A stretch of 64,000 nt of DNA. It comes from Paractinoplanes atraurantiacus. Lineage in GTDB: Bacteria; Actinomycetota; Actinomycetes; Mycobacteriales; Micromonosporaceae. The stretch spans positions 62,001 to 126,000 of the forward strand of contig NZ_OBDY01000031.1 of assembly GCF_900215205.1 (NCBI RefSeq), written 5' to 3'. The notes beneath the pieces were generated by a model. The model worked only from the letters and a program-made list of their open reading frames with translations, was not told where the DNA came from and did no database searches. Below, one piece after another: positions 43,035-52,036 of the stretch; position 1 is the first letter of the stretch, and every line of letters starts with the position of its first letter. A program made the position numbers and the translations under genes.

Positions 43035-43376
43035 ATGGCGCAGTATCTGATGAGCGTCTACCAGCCCGACGGCGACCCGCCGCCGCCCGAGGTGCTGGGC
43101 CCGATCATGGCCGAGCTGGAGAAGCTGAACGAGGACCTCCGCGCGGCCGGGGCCTGGGTTTTCGCGGTCGGGCTGCACCCGCCGTCGTCGGCCACAGTGG
43201 TCCGCGACCGCGACGGCGAGACGCTGCTGACCGACGGGCCGTTCACCGAGGGCAAGGAGCACCTCGGCGGCTTCACCGTCATCGAGGCGGCCGACCTGGA
43301 CGAGGCGCTCGGCTGGGGCGGCCGCATGGCCAAGGTCGTGGCGCCGCTGGCCATCGAGGTGCGCCCCGTCGCATGA
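43035..43376 (+). CDS. YCII/DGPF-domain protein, ECF42 partner
   Basis: The 113-residue protein is a YCII-related dimeric alpha/beta-barrel with the DGPF signature in LTDGPFTEGKEHLGGF. DGPF proteins are encoded beside ECF42 sigma factors and may act as sensors or enzymes. The second ATG (43035) is taken because GAGGAGG ends 4 bp before it; ATG 43032 is one bp from that site. It overlaps the sigma gene by 4 bp, so the two are coupled. Confidence 0.86.
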   Translation: MAQYLMSVYQPDGDPPPPEVLGPIMAELEKLNEDLRAAGAWVFAVGLHPPSSATVVRDRDGETLLTDGPFTEGKEHLGGFTVIEAADLDEALGWGGRMAKVVAPLAIEVRPVA

Positions 43377-44560
43377 CCGACGAGATCGAGCGGGTCTTCC
43401 GGGCCGAGTTCGGCCGGGCGGTCGCCGTCCTGACCCGCCACTTCGGCGACCTCGACGTCGCCGAGGAGGCGGTGCAGGAGGCGTTCGCCGTGGCCGTGCG
43501 CCGCTGGCCCGAGACCGGGGTGCCGCCGGCGCCGGCCGGCTGGATCATCACGACGGCCCGCAACCGGGCGATCGACCGCCTGCGCCGCGAGGCCCGGCGG
43601 GCCGATTTGGAGGCGGAGGCCGTGCGCGACCAGGAACCGTACCGACGCGACGATCTGATTCGGCTGATCTTCACGTGCTGCCATCCGGCGCTGGCACCGG
43701 CGTCCCGGGTCGCGCTCACCCTGCGGCTGCTCGGCGGGCTGACCACCAACGAGATCGCCCGGGCCTTCCTGGTGCCCGAGGCGACGATGGCGCAGCGGCT
43801 GTCCCGGGCCAAAGGCAAGATCCGCGACGCCCGCATCCCCTATCGGGTGCCGCGCGACGAGGAACTGCCGGGGCGGCTCGGCGCGGTCCTGGCGGTCCTC
43901 TATCTGATCTTCAATGAGGGGTACGCGGCCGGGACCGGCGACGACCTCACGCGCGACGACCTCACCGCGGAGGCGATCCGGCTGACCCGGGTGCTGATGA
44001 GCCTCATGCCGGACGAGCCCGAAGTGCGGGGCCTGCTCGCCCTGATGCTGCTCGTCGAGGCGCGCCGGCCCGCCCGTACCACCGACGACGGTGACCTGAT
44101 CCGCCTGGGTGACCAGGACCGGAGCCGCTGGAACCGGCGGCTGCTGGACGAGGGGCGGGAACTGCTGCGCGCCTGCCTGCGCCTCGACCGCGCGGGCCCG
44201 TACCAGCTGCAGGCGGCGATCAACGCGGTGCACGCGGACGCCGGGAGCGCGGCCGAGACCGACTGGCCGCAGATCCTCGCGCTCTACGACCATCTGGCGC
44301 TCTTCGACCCCGGCCCGGTCGTCGCGCTGCATCGGGCCGTCGCGGTCGCCGAGGTGCACGGTCCGCACGAGGCGCTGGCCATTGTGGAGGGTCTGAAAGG
44401 CTTGGAGGGACACCACATCTGGTACGCCGTCAGGGGCGAGCTGCTCGGCCGATGCGGCCGTCGCCGGGAGGCGGCCCAGGCGTACACCCAATCAGCGGAA
44501 CTCACCGCGAACGCGAGTGAAAGGCGGTTTTTGCGGCGGAGGTCAGACGCGGAACGCTGA
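43373..44560 (+). CDS. ECF42-type RNA polymerase sigma factor with C-terminal TPR-like extension
   Basis: The 395-residue protein has sigma regions 2 and 4 in the first ~170 residues (FGDLDVAEEAVQEAFAVAVR, then GWIITTARNRAIDRLR, and GGLTTNEIARAFLVPEATMA). A long helical extension follows with YLIFNEGYAAGTGDDL, RLTRVLMSLMPDEPEV and DRAGPYQLQAAINAVHADA, as in ECF42 factors that lack a separate anti-sigma factor. The extension likely gates activity. It is coupled to the DGPF gene upstream. The 3' end overlaps the chemoreceptor gene by 18 bp. Confidence 0.9.
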   Translation: MTDEIERVFRAEFGRAVAVLTRHFGDLDVAEEAVQEAFAVAVRRWPETGVPPAPAGWIITTARNRAIDRLRREARRADLEAEAVRDQEPYRRDDLIRLIFTCCHPALAPASRVALTLRLLGGLTTNEIARAFLVPEATMAQRLSRAKGKIRDARIPYRVPRDEELPGRLGAVLAVLYLIFNEGYAAGTGDDLTRDDLTAEAIRLTRVLMSLMPDEPEVRGLLALMLLVEARRPARTTDDGDLIRLGDQDRSRWNRRLLDEGRELLRACLRLDRAGPYQLQAAINAVHADAGSAAETDWPQILALYDHLALFDPGPVVALHRAVAVAEVHGPHEALAIVEGLKGLEGHHIWYAVRGELLGRCGRRREAAQAYTQSAELTANASERRFLRRRSDAER

Positions 44561-46174
44561 GACCACGCTGCGCAGCTCGGACGACATGCGGGCCAGCTCG
44601 GCCGTGGCCTCCTGCGTCTCGGTGACGCTCTGGCTGGTCAGCCGGGCCGCCTCGGCGACGCCGGTGATGTTCTCGGCGATCTCCCCGGTGCCGCCCGCGG
44701 CCTCGGCGACGCTGCGGTTCATCTCGGCCGTGGTGGCGGTCTGCTCCTCCACCGCCGACGCGATGGTGGTCTGGAACTCGCTGATCCGCTCGATGACGAT
44801 CGAGATCTCCTCGATCGCGGCCACCGCGCCGCTGGTGTCGGCCTGGATCGCCTCGACCCGGCGCGAGATGTCCTCGGTGGCCCGCGCGGTCTCCTGAGCG
44901 AGATCCTTGACCTCGGAGGCGACCACCGCGAAGCCCTTGCCGGCGTCACCGGCCCGGGCGGCCTCGATGGTGGCGTTCAGCGCCAGCAGATTGGTCTGCT
45001 CGGCGATCGAGGTGATCGTCTTGATGACGTTGCCGATCTCGGCCGAGGAGTCACCCAGTTTGTTCATGGTGGCCGACGTGGTGGCCGTGACGCTGACCGC
45101 CTCGGCCGCGACCCGGGCCGCCTCGGCCGCGTTCTGCGAGATCTCCCGGATCGACGCGCCCATCTCCTCGCTGCCGGCCGACACCGTGTCGACGCTGCGC
45201 GACACCTGCTCGGCCGCGGCCGACACGGCCTGCGCCTGGGCCGAGGTCTCCTCGGCCGTCGAGGCGATGCTCTGCGACGTGCCGGTCAGCCGCTCGGAGG
45301 CCCCGGCCAGGGAGGCGGCCGAGCTCTCGATGGTGGTCACCGTGGTCCGCAGCCGGGCCATCGCGGCGTCCAGCGAACGGCCCATCCGGCCCGGTTCGTC
45401 GCGGCTGACGAGGCCGGTGGTGCGGGTGAGGTCGCCGTCGGCCAGGCCGTCGCAGACGACTGTCACCTTCCCCAGCGACTGTACGATCTTGCGCGCCACC
45501 CAGGCGCCGATGAACAGCGCGACGGCGAGGCCGACGACGAGGGTGAGGAGGGAGAAGGTCCGGCTGCTCGTGTAGGCCGTGTTGGCGGCGTCCGAGTTCT
45601 TCGTCGCGTCGGCGGTCTCCGCCTTGTCCATCGCTGTGGTGTTGGCGGTGACCTTCTCAATGATCGGGATGGCCTCGGCATCCCTGATCTTGGCCCACTC
45701 GGCGAGCGCGTTGCGGTCGCCGGCCGGCAGCATCTTGTTCTGCGCGACGTCGACGTAGTCGTCCCAGTTCGACTGGAGCTCGTCGATTATCGCCGGATCG
45801 GCGGCCGGCATGCTGTTGCGGTACGCGGCCATCGCGGTCTTGAAGGCTTCGAGATCCTTCGTGAAGCTCTCGGTGTACTGCTGCGTCGTGGCAGCGGTCA
45901 CGGAGAGAGCTTGCATCGACAGGTCGATGCGGGTGGCGCTGATGGCGGCCCTGATCTGGCCCACCGCCTTGATGCTGGCGATGTTGCTCTTGGAGATCAG
46001 CTGGGCCTTGTCGTTGACCTGGCTCAGCGCGACGATGCCGAGGATGCCCACGACCAGGGCGACCAGGGCGGCGACACCGACCGCGATCAGCACCTTCGCG
46101 CTGACGCCGAGGTCGGAGAAGGAGAAGCCCTTGCGCGTGGCCGGGGCGTGCTCGTTCGTGGTCAGGAGGCTCAC
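44543..46174 (-). CDS. Methyl-accepting chemotaxis-like receptor (MCP)
   Basis: The 543-residue protein has TM1 at about 25-50, a helical four-helix-bundle sensor (about 51-190), TM2, a HAMP region (ADGDLTRTTGLVSRDEPGRM) and a long cytoplasmic signalling domain. The hairpin reads EQTNLLALNATIEAARAGDA, then GFAVVASEVKDLAQETARA. It starts at GTG 46174 (GTG 46183 possible). No che genes are near, so it either signals to a distant chemosensory cluster or works in another MCP-type pathway. Confidence 0.9.
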   Translation of the reverse strand: MSLLTTNEHAPATRKGFSFSDLGVSAKVLIAVGVAALVALVVGILGIVALSQVNDKAQLISKSNIASIKAVGQIRAAISATRIDLSMQALSVTAATTQQYTESFTKDLEAFKTAMAAYRNSMPAADPAIIDELQSNWDDYVDVAQNKMLPAGDRNALAEWAKIRDAEAIPIIEKVTANTTAMDKAETADATKNSDAANTAYTSSRTFSLLTLVVGLAVALFIGAWVARKIVQSLGKVTVVCDGLADGDLTRTTGLVSRDEPGRMGRSLDAAMARLRTTVTTIESSAASLAGASERLTGTSQSIASTAEETSAQAQAVSAAAEQVSRSVDTVSAGSEEMGASIREISQNAAEAARVAAEAVSVTATTSATMNKLGDSSAEIGNVIKTITSIAEQTNLLALNATIEAARAGDAGKGFAVVASEVKDLAQETARATEDISRRVEAIQADTSGAVAAIEEISIVIERISEFQTTIASAVEEQTATTAEMNRSVAEAAGGTGEIAENITGVAEAARLTSQSVTETQEATAELARMSSELRSVVSAFRV

Positions 46175-46215
46175 TCTGCCCACTATCGCGAATCGGACTC
46201 GACAAAAGGCAGAAT

Positions 46216-46983
46216 TCATCCGAAATACTGAACAGCCAGACGTATCACCATACCGACGACAACGACCACCAGGGCCATCCGCACGAAGCCCGCACCGCGC
46301 TTCAAGGCGGTCCGCGCCCCGAAACGCGCGCCGACGATGTTGCACACGGCCATCGACAGCCCCAGCCACCACAGCACATGGCCGCCGGCCGCGAAGACCA
46401 CCAGCGCGCCGAGGTTCGTGCCCGCGTTCAGGATCTTCGCGGTGGCCGAGCTGCTCACGAAGTCGAGCCCGAGCAGGGCGGTGAACGTAATGATCAGGAA
46501 CGTGCCGGTGCCCGGCCCGAACACCCCGTCGTAGAACGCGATCGCCACCCCGGCCACGACCACGGCGACAGCCCGGCGGCGCGCGGTGGGGTCGGCCGCC
46601 TTGACGGTGACCCCGAACGACGGTTTGAGCACGACGAAGGCCAGCACGCCCAGCAACAGCACCATGATGGCCGGCCGGAACCAGTCGACCGGGATGCTGC
46701 TCGCGGTGACGGCGCCCAGCCCGGCGAAGACCACGGCCGAGCCGGCGGCCGGCCCGGCCACCCGCCAGTCGATCTTCGTGCGGCGCGCGTACGTGATCGC
46801 CGCCGTCGTGGTCCCGCAGATGCTGGCCACCTTGTTGGTGCCGAGCGCGGTCACCGGCGGCAGGCCGGGCAGGCCCAGCAGCAGGGCCGGCACGAGGATC
46901 AGCCCACCGCCGCCGACCACGGCGTCCACCCATCCGGCGGCCGCGGCCACCGCGAGCAGCAGGAGCACTGACTGCCAATCCAT
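46216..46983 (-). CDS. TauE/SafE family (UPF0721) permease
   Basis: The 255-residue polytopic protein has the family's GGGGLILVPALL in the first half and DGVFGPGTGTFLIITF in the second, plus TALGTNKVASICGT. It is nearer to the YfcA branch than the short protein at 890. Probable anion or sulfur-compound export. ATG 46983 follows GAAGGGAAG; the frame's longer start adds a polar leader. It is divergent from the CGNR gene at 47037 (53-bp gap). Confidence 0.88.
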   Translation of the reverse strand: MDWQSVLLLLAVAAAAGWVDAVVGGGGLILVPALLLGLPGLPPVTALGTNKVASICGTTTAAITYARRTKIDWRVAGPAAGSAVVFAGLGAVTASSIPVDWFRPAIMVLLLGVLAFVVLKPSFGVTVKAADPTARRRAVAVVVAGVAIAFYDGVFGPGTGTFLIITFTALLGLDFVSSSATAKILNAGTNLGALVVFAAGGHVLWWLGLSMAVCNIVGARFGARTALKRGAGFVRMALVVVVVGMVIRLAVQYFG

Positions 46984-47036
46984 CGGCTTCCCTTCGGTTC
47001 GTTGCCGGGCGAAGGTCATGATGCTGTAATGGGCTT

Positions 47037-47570
47037 ATGCACCTCAACCCTTACGGCGAGGATGCGGTGCGGCTCGCACTTTCGCTGGTCGCCGACCCGC
47101 CCTCATCTGCCTCGGCGCTCGCCGCGCGTTGCGTTTCCGCCGAGGTAGCCATCGAGCGGCCCGCCACTGCGTCTGATTTATCTGCTATATCCGCCTATCT
47201 GGACGATTGGCTGGCGGTTGTCGACGCGCCTTCTGCGGGCGCGCGCGCCGAACGACTCAACGCCCTGCTGTGCGACACCGCGGCCTACCCACGCCTGACC
47301 GACCACGCCGGCAGCGGCTGGCACATTCACTACCGCGAGCCCGACCAGTCGCTGTCCTCTCTGCTGGCCACCCTGATCAGCGTCGGCACGGCCCTGCACC
47401 TGTCCGGCCGCGGCATGCACCGTCTCGGCCGCTGCGCCGCCGCCGACTGCGGCCAACCCTTCGCCGACTTCAGCCGTACGGGGATACAGAAGTACTGCTC
47501 CCACGCGTGCGGCAACCGCGACGCCGTACGCCGGCACCGCGCCCGTGCCGAAACGGTGAAGATGCCGTAG
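47037..47570 (+). CDS. CGNR zinc-finger transcriptional regulator
   Basis: The 177-residue protein ends in a CGNR zinc finger: RCAAADCGQPFADFSRTG, then QKYCSHACGNRDAVRRHR, with Cys pairs coordinating zinc and the CGNR Arg for DNA contact. The N-terminal part is the stress-response-type ABATE ligand domain (about 1-125). It is divergent from the TauE permease and could control it. The prenyl transferase gene follows after 53 bp. Ligand unknown. Confidence 0.85.
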   Translation: MHLNPYGEDAVRLALSLVADPPSSASALAARCVSAEVAIERPATASDLSAISAYLDDWLAVVDAPSAGARAERLNALLCDTAAYPRLTDHAGSGWHIHYREPDQSLSSLLATLISVGTALHLSGRGMHRLGRCAAADCGQPFADFSRTGIQKYCSHACGNRDAVRRHRARAETVKMP

Positions 47571-47623
47571 AGGTCCCGTGCGGGCCCGCCGTCACGGCCG
47601 GCCGGTCTGCTGGGATCGGCGGC

Positions 47624-48385
47624 ATGCTCCGGTCCTTCGCCTACGCGACCTACACGCACCTGCTCCGCCGCCAACTGGCCGGGGCCACACTGCCCCGGCA
47701 CGTGGCGATGGTCATGGACGGCAACCGCCGGTGGGCCCGCCAGATGGGCTTCGGCGACCCGCGGGTCGGCCATCGTTACGGCGCCGAACACCTCGACGAG
47801 GTGCTGGGCTGGTGTGCCGAGACCGGAATCCACCACGTCACCGTCTTCGTGGCGTCGGTGGACAACGTCCGCAAACGCGACTCGGCCGAGGTGGGAAACC
47901 TGATGCGCATGATCGAGGACGTGGTCGCCGAACGCCTGCGCCACCCGGCCAGCCCGTGGCAGGTCCACTTGGCCGGCCGCCTCGACGTGCTGCCCGACTC
48001 GACGAGGCACGCGCTGAAGCGGGCCGAGGAGGAGACGAGAAACCCGGCGGCCACGTCCCACCTGACCATCGCCATCGGCTACGACGGCCGGGAGGAGATC
48101 GTCGACGCCGTACGCTCCCTGCTGGCCGAGGCCGAGTCCCTGCCCGAGGCGATCTCGTCCTTGACCGCCGACCGCATAGCCGAACACCTCTACACGAGCG
48201 GAAGCCCCGACCCGGACCTGGTCATCCGCACCAGCGGCGAGCGCCGCATGTCCGGCTTCCTGCTGTGGCAGGCCGCGTATTCCGAACTGTACTTCTGCGA
48301 CGTCTACTGGCCGGGCTTCCGCAAAGTCGACTTCCTACGCGCCCTGCGTTCCTACGCCGCCCGCCACCGCCGCTTCGGCGCCTGA
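47624..48385 (+). CDS. Isoprenyl transferase (cis-prenyl / Z-FPP-type synthase)
   Basis: The 253-residue protein is a UppS-fold cis-prenyltransferase. VAMVMDGNRRWARQMG carries the catalytic Asp32 and diphosphate site, HVTVFVASVDNVRKR holds the elongation-loop region, and IRTSGERRMSGFLLWQAAYS, then ELYF, is the family end motif. The SVDNVRKR loop resembles the actinobacterial short-chain (Z-FPP) branch more than FSTENWKRP of UppS. It adds isopentenyl units to make Z-polyprenyl diphosphates. ATG 47624. Confidence 0.9.
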   Translation: MLRSFAYATYTHLLRRQLAGATLPRHVAMVMDGNRRWARQMGFGDPRVGHRYGAEHLDEVLGWCAETGIHHVTVFVASVDNVRKRDSAEVGNLMRMIEDVVAERLRHPASPWQVHLAGRLDVLPDSTRHALKRAEEETRNPAATSHLTIAIGYDGREEIVDAVRSLLAEAESLPEAISSLTADRIAEHLYTSGSPDPDLVIRTSGERRMSGFLLWQAAYSELYFCDVYWPGFRKVDFLRALRSYAARHRRFGA

Positions 48386-48553
48386 CCCACCCCATCGCCT
48401 GAGTTGAGGAGTGCAAGGCTTCCCAGGCGCGCGATCGAACTGACCCGTCCTGACGCCCGCGACGAAAGCTGCCCGATCCTCGCGAGCAAAAGTCAACCCG
48501 CGCCGTGCCTCACCTCCGCTGTCGTCCAGAGATTCTCGGCACAGCGGGAGAAC

Positions 48554-49576
48554 ATGGATGACCTTTGGGGGAAGGGGCACCATGCAGCCATGGGATCGAC
48601 ATCGGTTACCGAGATGCTGGGTGGGTGGGAGCGGGGGGCCCGCGCTCTCGCCTTGCTTGACGCTGCGCGTGAGCGTGGGTATTTGACCTTTCTCAGCGAG
48701 CCGCGCACTGCTGAGGAGGTTGCTGAGTTCGCCGGGTATTCGGCTGGTGAGGTGCTGGATGCCCTTGTCGCGCAGGGGATCGCGGTGCGGGTGGACGGCA
48801 AGTACCAGCTGGAGGGGCAGCTGGCCGGGGCCCTGTCGGCCGGCGCGCCGGTCGACTTCGCCGCGCAGATCGAGCGGGCCGCGCTGCTCGCCCGGCAGGT
48901 GGGTGACGTCGTGCGTACGGGCGCCTCTGCCGTCACCGCCGGCGAAAGCGTGGTGATCGCCCGGTCTGTCGCGCTGACCCCGAACGACGCTGCCCGGGGC
49001 GTCGTCACCCAGATCCTCGACGCCGTGCCCGAGATGCGTGACGCGATCACCGACGGGCACCTGCTCGACGTGGGCAGCGGGGTCGGCGGGTTCGTGCTCA
49101 CCACCGCCAGTCTGCTGCCGGGGCTGCGGGCCACCTCCCTCGAACTCGTTCCCGAGGTGGCCGCCGTGGCCGTCGAGCGGGCCAAGGCGCTGGGCGTGAC
49201 CGACCGGGTCGACATTCGGGCCATGGACGCCCGCGACTTCGAAGCCCTGACCCCGTACGACGCGGTCTTCTGGGCCCAGCCTTTCTTTCCGGAACAGACC
49301 AGGGCGGCCACCCTCGCGATGATCCGGCGCAGCCTGCGGCCCGGCGGCATCCTGCTGATCCAGCAGCTCGACGCCGAGCCCACGGACGACGACGCGCGCG
49401 CCGCCTTCACGCTGCCGCGCCTGGTGGCCCGGGCCCAGGGACTGCCGTTCGCCCGCACACTGGACGAGCTGGTAGCCGAGATCGAGGCCGCCGGCTTCGC
49501 GCTGGTCCGCACGCTCGACATCGACCTGGGACGGATCGCCCTGCTTCGCCGGCCGGAGGAATCGCGGGAAGGGTAG
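48554..49576 (+). CDS. Class I SAM-dependent methyltransferase with N-terminal HTH-like domain
   Basis: The 340-residue protein has a wHTH-like dimerisation part (ALLDAARERGYLTFLSEPRT, then GYSAGEVLDALVAQGIAVRV) as in O-methyltransferases. The catalytic domain has GHLLDVGSGVGGFVLTTA (motif I), ATSLELVPEVAAVAVERA and DARDFEALTPYDAVFWAQP. ATG 48554 follows GGGAG; ATG 48590 is possible. The preceding 168-bp gap shows no gene. It probably methylates a small metabolite. Confidence 0.84.
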   Translation: MDDLWGKGHHAAMGSTSVTEMLGGWERGARALALLDAARERGYLTFLSEPRTAEEVAEFAGYSAGEVLDALVAQGIAVRVDGKYQLEGQLAGALSAGAPVDFAAQIERAALLARQVGDVVRTGASAVTAGESVVIARSVALTPNDAARGVVTQILDAVPEMRDAITDGHLLDVGSGVGGFVLTTASLLPGLRATSLELVPEVAAVAVERAKALGVTDRVDIRAMDARDFEALTPYDAVFWAQPFFPEQTRAATLAMIRRSLRPGGILLIQQLDAEPTDDDARAAFTLPRLVARAQGLPFARTLDELVAEIEAAGFALVRTLDIDLGRIALLRRPEESREG

Positions 49577-49591
49577 AGGGAACCTTCCGCG

Positions 49592-50125
49592 GTGCTGCCG
49601 CGTGTACGGGACATGGTGGTTCCCACGACGAGCGCCGGCGACGCGTCGGCCCGCCGCGACGCCGACGGCTTCGAGGCGTTCTACCGGGCCAATGTGGACC
49701 GGGTCTACCGCGCGCTGGCGGTGACGCTGCGCCGCGACGACCTCGCCCACGAGGCCGTCGACGAGGCGATGGCCCGGGCGTACGCGAGATGGCCGGTGGT
49801 CGGTGAGCTCGAGTCGCCGGCGGGCTGGGTCTTCCGGGTCGGGTTCAACTGGGCGACGTCGTGGCGCCGCAAGCTGCGCCGCGAGCGGCCGCCGGTCGAG
49901 GACGACGCGCACCCGCATCATGGCCCGCCCGACGGCGCGATAGTGGCGCGCGACGCGCTCGCGATGCTGCCGGCCCCGCAGCGGGCCGTTCTCACCTGCC
50001 GCATCCTGCTCGACCTGTCGACCGCGGAGACGGCGGCCGCGCTCGGGCTGACCGAGGGCACTGTGAAGAGCCGCCTCTCCCGTGGGCTGGCCACCCTCCG
50101 ATCCGCGCTGAGCACCGAGGAGTGA
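49592..50125 (+). CDS. ECF/SigE-type RNA polymerase sigma factor
   Basis: The 177-residue protein has region 2 (FEAFYRANVDRVYRALAVTL, then LAHEAVDEAMARAYARW and VFRVGFNWATSWRRK) and region 4 (LPAPQRAVLTCRILLDLSTA, then LTEGTVKSRLSRGLATLR). The GTG at 49592 lies 15 bp after the methyltransferase stop; ATG 49613 is an alternative. A membrane protein gene starts 3 bp after its stop, the same pairing as at 39545/40063. Confidence 0.85.
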   Translation: MLPRVRDMVVPTTSAGDASARRDADGFEAFYRANVDRVYRALAVTLRRDDLAHEAVDEAMARAYARWPVVGELESPAGWVFRVGFNWATSWRRKLRRERPPVEDDAHPHHGPPDGAIVARDALAMLPAPQRAVLTCRILLDLSTAETAAALGLTEGTVKSRLSRGLATLRSALSTEE

Positions 50126-50127
50126 TC

Positions 50128-51210
50128 ATGGACGAGATTCCTCGCGACGTCGCCGTCGCGGTCCGGCAGGCGGCGGAGACGACCATCGGATACCCGGGCG
50201 CGCTCGACGATGTCTATCGCCGGGCGGCCGACCGGCGGCGCCGGCAGCGGTACGTGGGTGCCGTCGCCGGCTTCGTGGCGGTGCTCATGGTGGTCGGCGC
50301 CGGCTTCGCGCTGCGGACGCGGGAACGGGCGAGCCTGCCGGTGGTCGAGCCGAGCCCGGCGCCCTCCATCACGCATGATCGGCCGCAGCGGCTCCTGCTG
50401 CATCACGCCGCCGGCAGCTACCGCAGCGGCGGCCGGGCCGCGGTGACCATCGACAGGCGGGAACGCGTCGGTGAGCTGCTTGGTGACGGCCGTCTGCAGA
50501 CGTACGCCGTCGCGGGCACCGAAGGGTGGGACGAGTTCACCGTGCTCGACGACGGCCGCGTGGTCGCGCTCGGGCCGCGTGACCTGCCGCCGGGGGTGGA
50601 GATCACCGACGGCCCGTACCCCAAGGGAGTGGCCGTTGATCTGGTGGTCGTCGGGCCGGACGGCAAGGTCGAGCGGTCGCGGAACGTCCGGCAGAAGGAC
50701 AGGCCGGTGGTGCTGGCTACAGCGACCGAAACGACGGCGTACCTGTGGCGCAACGACGCCTATTACTCGCACGACCTCGCGACCGGCCGGGAGAGCCTCC
50801 TGGTTCGGATACCCGGGGCGACAACCGCGGGGGACGGCATCGCCACCGCGGTCGCGTACGACTTGGCCTCGAACATGTGCCACCCGCAGGTGAGGCACGT
50901 GACCAGCGACGGTTCGATCAGGGAGTCGCGGCCGGTGAACCTGCCGGGCTGCGCCATGGTGTTCGGGCTGCGGCTCAACCGCGACGGCGACCGGCTGGCC
51001 GCCAGCTACCTGGGCCAGGACGGCTGGCGGGTAGCGCTACTGGACGTCGAGGCCGGACGCGTGCTGATCGACCGTCAGGTCGCCGCCACGCCCGGCCACG
51101 GACAGGGGACTGCCGTCGAACTGGCCTGGCAGGACGACCAGTCCGTACGCGGAGCAGTGCTCATCGACAGCGGCACCCGGGAGCTCCTCATGCCGTTCAC
51201 CGTGCCGTGA
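50128..51210 (+). CDS. Membrane protein with extracytoplasmic beta-propeller-like domain, sigma partner
   Basis: The 360-residue protein has a short cytoplasmic N-terminus (DVAVAVRQAAETTIGYPGAL, then VYRRAADRRRRQR), one helix at about 44-64 and a large outer domain of repeated strands (FTVLDDGRVVALGPRD, VVVGPDGKVERSRNV, LRLNRDGDRLAASYLG) like a beta-propeller. It is 3 bp downstream of the sigma gene. It probably holds the sigma factor at the membrane or senses a signal; no anti-sigma zinc motif is seen. Confidence 0.75.
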   Translation: MDEIPRDVAVAVRQAAETTIGYPGALDDVYRRAADRRRRQRYVGAVAGFVAVLMVVGAGFALRTRERASLPVVEPSPAPSITHDRPQRLLLHHAAGSYRSGGRAAVTIDRRERVGELLGDGRLQTYAVAGTEGWDEFTVLDDGRVVALGPRDLPPGVEITDGPYPKGVAVDLVVVGPDGKVERSRNVRQKDRPVVLATATETTAYLWRNDAYYSHDLATGRESLLVRIPGATTAGDGIATAVAYDLASNMCHPQVRHVTSDGSIRESRPVNLPGCAMVFGLRLNRDGDRLAASYLGQDGWRVALLDVEAGRVLIDRQVAATPGHGQGTAVELAWQDDQSVRGAVLIDSGTRELLMPFTVP

Positions 51211-51216
51211 GCGGCA

Positions 51217-51248
51217 CCGGCCGGGCGACCACCAGTTCGCCCGGCCGG
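51217..51248 (+). terminator. Hairpin terminator after the sigma-partner gene
   Basis: A perfect 12-bp stem (CCGGCCGGGCGA with TCGCCCGGCCGG) around an 8-nt loop, 6 bp after the stop. The remaining gap to 51364 shows no gene. Confidence 0.75.
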
Positions 51249-51364
51249 AAAACCGGCCCACCAGGGCTCCGGGAGAAGCGATACGCATGGCATCGACCAT
51301 TTCCGGTACGCCCGTGCCGGCGAGCGCCGCCCGCCGATCACGTGCAGCGCGTCGCCCTGGTCGG

Positions 51365-51973
51365 CTACGTGGAGGGCCTCGGCTGAGCTGAGCCGAGGAA
51401 CGAGCGCAACTCCTCCAGCGCTGCGTCGAGCTCGGCACCGGCCCGGCTGAAGTCGCCGCGGTCGTAGCAGCTGGTCAGGGCCTTCTCCCAGGCCAGCATC
51501 ATCAGGCCGCACTCCATCCGTGAGCGCGGGGAGCCACCAAGGGCCTCGGCCAGCGCGCTGACCCACAGGTCCTGTTGCTGCAGGTGGCGACCGCGCAGGG
51601 CCGGTTCGTCGCGGTTGAGCCGCATCACCGTCGTCATCGCCACCGGATCGGCGGTGACCCACTCGACGGCCACTTCGAACGCCGCCCGCAGGGATTGCGC
51701 CGGCGACTCGGATGCGGGGCGGCGGCGCAGTTCGCCGGCGATCGCCGGGCCCAGCGCCTCAATCGGCTGGAGAACCGCGTCCTCCTTGGTCGGGAAGTAG
51801 CGGAAGAACGTCCGTTCCGTGACGCCGACGCTGGCCGCGATCGCGCTGGCCGTCGTCGCGGCGAAACCCACCTCGTCGATCGACCGCAGCGCCGCCGCCG
51901 TCAGCTCGGCGCGGATCGCCTCACGCATGCGAGCTCGGACACCTTGGGGCTTGGCCGCTTCCACGTCGATCAT
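51365..51973 (-). CDS. TetR family transcriptional regulator
   Basis: The 202-residue protein has a TetR HTH at about 18-66 (LTAAALRSIDEVGFAATTAS, then VGVTERTFFRYFPTKEDAV) and a C-terminal domain of the TetR_C_17-like mycofactocin-type group (MTTVMRLNRDEPALRGRHLQ). It is divergent from the MBL hydrolase at 52037 with an exact CTGACG/CGTCAG palindrome between. Likely represses itself and the hydrolase. Confidence 0.88.
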   Translation of the reverse strand: MIDVEAAKPQGVRARMREAIRAELTAAALRSIDEVGFAATTASAIAASVGVTERTFFRYFPTKEDAVLQPIEALGPAIAGELRRRPASESPAQSLRAAFEVAVEWVTADPVAMTTVMRLNRDEPALRGRHLQQQDLWVSALAEALGGSPRSRMECGLMMLAWEKALTSCYDRGDFSRAGAELDAALEELRSFLGSAQPRPST

Positions 51974-51993
51974 CTTAGCGCTACAGTCGGCCA

Positions 51994-52008
51994 CTGACGT
52001 TGCGTCAG
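51994..52008. promoter_or_regulatory. TetR operator palindrome CTGACG-TTG-CGTCAG
   Basis: Perfect 6-bp arms with a 3-bp centre in the 63-bp gap between the TetR and MBL-hydrolase starts. A further half-site (CTGACAG) follows at 52012. Confidence 0.68.
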
Positions 52009-52036
52009 CCACTGACAGATTTCGAGAGGATCGACG

